Below, piece after piece: positions 62,819 to 64,000 of a stretch of 64,000 nucleotides of DNA. The translations under genes and the position numbers were made by a program. Below the pieces are notes generated by a model. The model had not been told where the DNA came from. It was given only the letters and a program-made list of their open reading frames with translations, and made no database searches. Each line of letters begins with the position of its first letter. Position 1 is the first letter of the stretch. Origin of the DNA: Burkholderiales bacterium RIFCSPLOWO2_12_FULL_65_40 (GTDB taxonomy: Bacteria > Pseudomonadota > Gammaproteobacteria > Burkholderiales > Burkholderiaceae_C); contig MESL01000047.1 of assembly GCA_001770955.1 (NCBI GenBank), positions 149,204 to 213,203 on the forward strand, read 5' to 3'.

Positions 62819-63709
62819 TTATTCTCCTTTTCCGTCCGCTGCTGTAGCGGGCGCGTCTGCTTTGCGAACGCGCTTAACGGCGGTTGTATCGGCGCCACCG
62901 GCGCCGGCAGGCTTGTCGCTACCGTCTGCAGGAGCCGCATTGGCACCCACGGGACGGCGCGGGCCACCACGGCCAGCACCACGATCGTTGCGGTCGCCAC
63001 CAGGACGGCCATCACGACGCGGACCACGGGGGCGGCGCTCTTCATCAGGGCGCGGCGTTTCGACGGCAGGCAGGTCATTGCGGCCCAGCGTGTCACCCTT
63101 GTAGACCCAGACCTTCACGCCGATCACACCGTAGGTGGTCTTGGCTTCGGAGGTGCCGTAGTCGATGTCGGCGCGCAGGGTGTGAAGCGGCACTCGGCCT
63201 TCGCGGTACCACTCGCAGCGAGCGATTTCGATACCATTCAGACGGCCAGACGACATGATCTTGATGCCCTGGGCACCCAGACGCATGGCGTTCTGCATGG
63301 CACGCTTCATGGCGCGACGGAACATGATGCGCTTTTCGAGCTGCTGCGTGATCGAGTCGGCAATCAGCTTGGCATCGATTTCGGGCTTGCGCACTTCTTC
63401 GATGTTCACTGCGACAGGCACGCCCAGGCGAAGCGCGAGTTCCTTCTTCAGGTTCTCGATGTCTTCACCCTTCTTGCCGATCACCACGCCCGGACGTGCC
63501 GAGTAAATGGTGATGCGGGCGTTCTTGGCGGGGCGCTCGATCAGGATGCGCGACACGGCGGCATTCTTTAGCTTGGCCTTCAGGTACTCGCGCACCTTGA
63601 TGTCTTCGGCCAGCATGCCCGCGAAGTCACGGTTGCTCGCGTACCAGCGGCTGGCCCAGTTACGGCTGACCGCCAGGCGGAAACCGGTAGGATGGATTTT
63701 CTGTCCCAT
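62819..63709 (-). CDS. rpsC: 30S ribosomal protein S3
   Basis: A 296-residue head protein of the 30S subunit. The core starts [18 protein letters not shown] and includes the KH domain ([20 protein letters not shown]). The E. coli protein has 233 residues; here about 60 extra residues form a Gly/Arg-rich, then Ala-rich tail ([20 protein letters not shown] and beyond). Such tails are seen in Comamonadaceae. It follows rplV after 15 bases. Confidence 0.97.
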   Translation of the reverse strand: MGQKIHPTGFRLAVSRNWASRWYASNRDFAGMLAEDIKVREYLKAKLKNAAVSRILIERPAKNARITIYSARPGVVIGKKGEDIENLKKELALRLGVPVAVNIEEVRKPEIDAKLIADSITQQLEKRIMFRRAMKRAMQNAMRLGAQGIKIMSSGRLNGIEIARCEWYREGRVPLHTLRADIDYGTSEAKTTYGVIGVKVWVYKGDTLGRNDLPAVETPRPDEERRPRGPRRDGRPGGDRNDRGAGRGGPRRPVGANAAPADGSDKPAGAGGADTTAVKRVRKADAPATAADGKGE

Positions 63710-63724
63710 AGTCTTCCTCTGGCC

Positions 63725-64000
63725 TCAGTTGCCAACCGTCACGTACACATGGCACGTGGGCTTGCTGATGCGGTTGCCGCGGCCTTTGGCGCGCGCGGTG
63801 AAACGCTTGAGCGTGGTGCCTTGTTCGACGTAGATGGTCTTGACCTTCAGTTCGTCGATATCGGCGCCATCGTTGTGTTCGGCGTTGGCGATGGCCGACT
63901 CCAGAACCTTCTTGACGATTCCCGCAGCTTTTTTCTGCGTGAAGTTCAGGATGTTCAGAGCCTGGTCCACCTTCTTGCCGCGGATCAGGTCAGCGACCAG
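63725..64000 (-). CDS. rplV: 50S ribosomal protein L22 (5' end outside window)
   Basis: The C-terminal 91 residues of L22; the gene continues past the window edge. It reads [20 protein letters not shown] at the edge. The L22 signature [23 protein letters not shown] block (here [20 protein letters not shown]) and [20 protein letters not shown] follow. L22 lines the exit tunnel. Its place before rpsC is the standard S10 order. Confidence 0.96.
   Translation of the reverse strand: MVADLIRGKKVDQALNILNFTQKKAAGIVKKVLESAIANAEHNDGADIDELKVKTIYVEQGTTLKRFTARAKGRGNRISKPTCHVYVTVGN

Overview
The window is a dense, GC-rich stretch of a betaproteobacterial chromosome. It most resembles the family Comamonadaceae (Acidovorax, Hydrogenophaga and relatives). 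The grounds are the protein families and operon orders, the poly(3-hydroxyalkanoate) and wax-ester storage genes, and a roughly 55-bp dispersed repeat of a kind I associate with Acidovorax-like genomes. Genus is inference. I see no rRNA or tRNA gene, CRISPR array, insertion sequence, integrase or plasmid gene; it reads as chromosomal backbone.

Layout. 1-2.5 kb: a class I-type PHA synthase with a small companion (minus). 2.5-9.0 kb: a NodI/NodJ-type ABC exporter split by purT, a PRC-barrel gene and a secreted phosphatase, then two PNPOx-fold proteins, the second fused to GAF and a C-terminal domain. 9.0-14.7 kb: hemerythrin protein, GMC oxidoreductase, 3-hydroxybutyryl-CoA dehydrogenase, the ohrR-ohr peroxide module with a visible operator, and a DUF2855 protein. 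14.7-25.6 kb: chemoreceptor, SrkA kinase, a Crp/Fnr regulator, small proteins, htpG, a DHH phosphoesterase, a lipase-like hydrolase and an rRNA pseudouridine synthase. 25.7-29.5 kb: a translationally coupled operon of a DUF4394 lipoprotein, a cupredoxin-like protein and a GGNEF/EAL cyclic-di-GMP enzyme.

29.7-40.5 kb: a second Crp/Fnr regulator and a LIV-type ABC uptake system with two binding proteins and two acyl-CoA ligases. It probably imports and CoA-activates an aromatic or fatty carboxylic acid. A shared 18-bp palindrome precedes two of its transcription blocks. 40.6-50.9 kb: DUF1840, a DMT exporter divergent from an Lrp regulator, arsC, an MFS transporter, a zinc-peptidase lipoprotein, a PHA-granule protein, an unlisted 56-residue protein, an acyl-CoA-binding protein, a WS/DGAT acyltransferase, a DUF922 protease, and coupled M14-like and M20 hydrolases.

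51-57.7 kb (minus): the complete [NiFe]-hydrogenase maturation operon hypA-B-F-C-D-E-X, with a short HypF and with HypX, the CO-ligand enzyme of aerobic hydrogen oxidisers. No hydrogenase structural gene lies in the window. 57.9-61 kb: rpoN, lptB, lptA. 61.3-64 kb: a peroxiredoxin and the end of the S10 ribosomal operon (rplV partial, rpsC, rplP, rpmC, rpsQ).

The main themes are carbon storage, uptake and activation of organic acids, peroxide and redox defence, and aerobic hydrogen metabolism. I found no strong candidate for a wholly new system. The best leads are nine copies of the dispersed repeat, three of them read in frame inside genes including rpoN; the TTGTC-N8-GACAA operator candidate; the short HypF; and the PNPOx-GAF fusion beside a NodIJ exporter.
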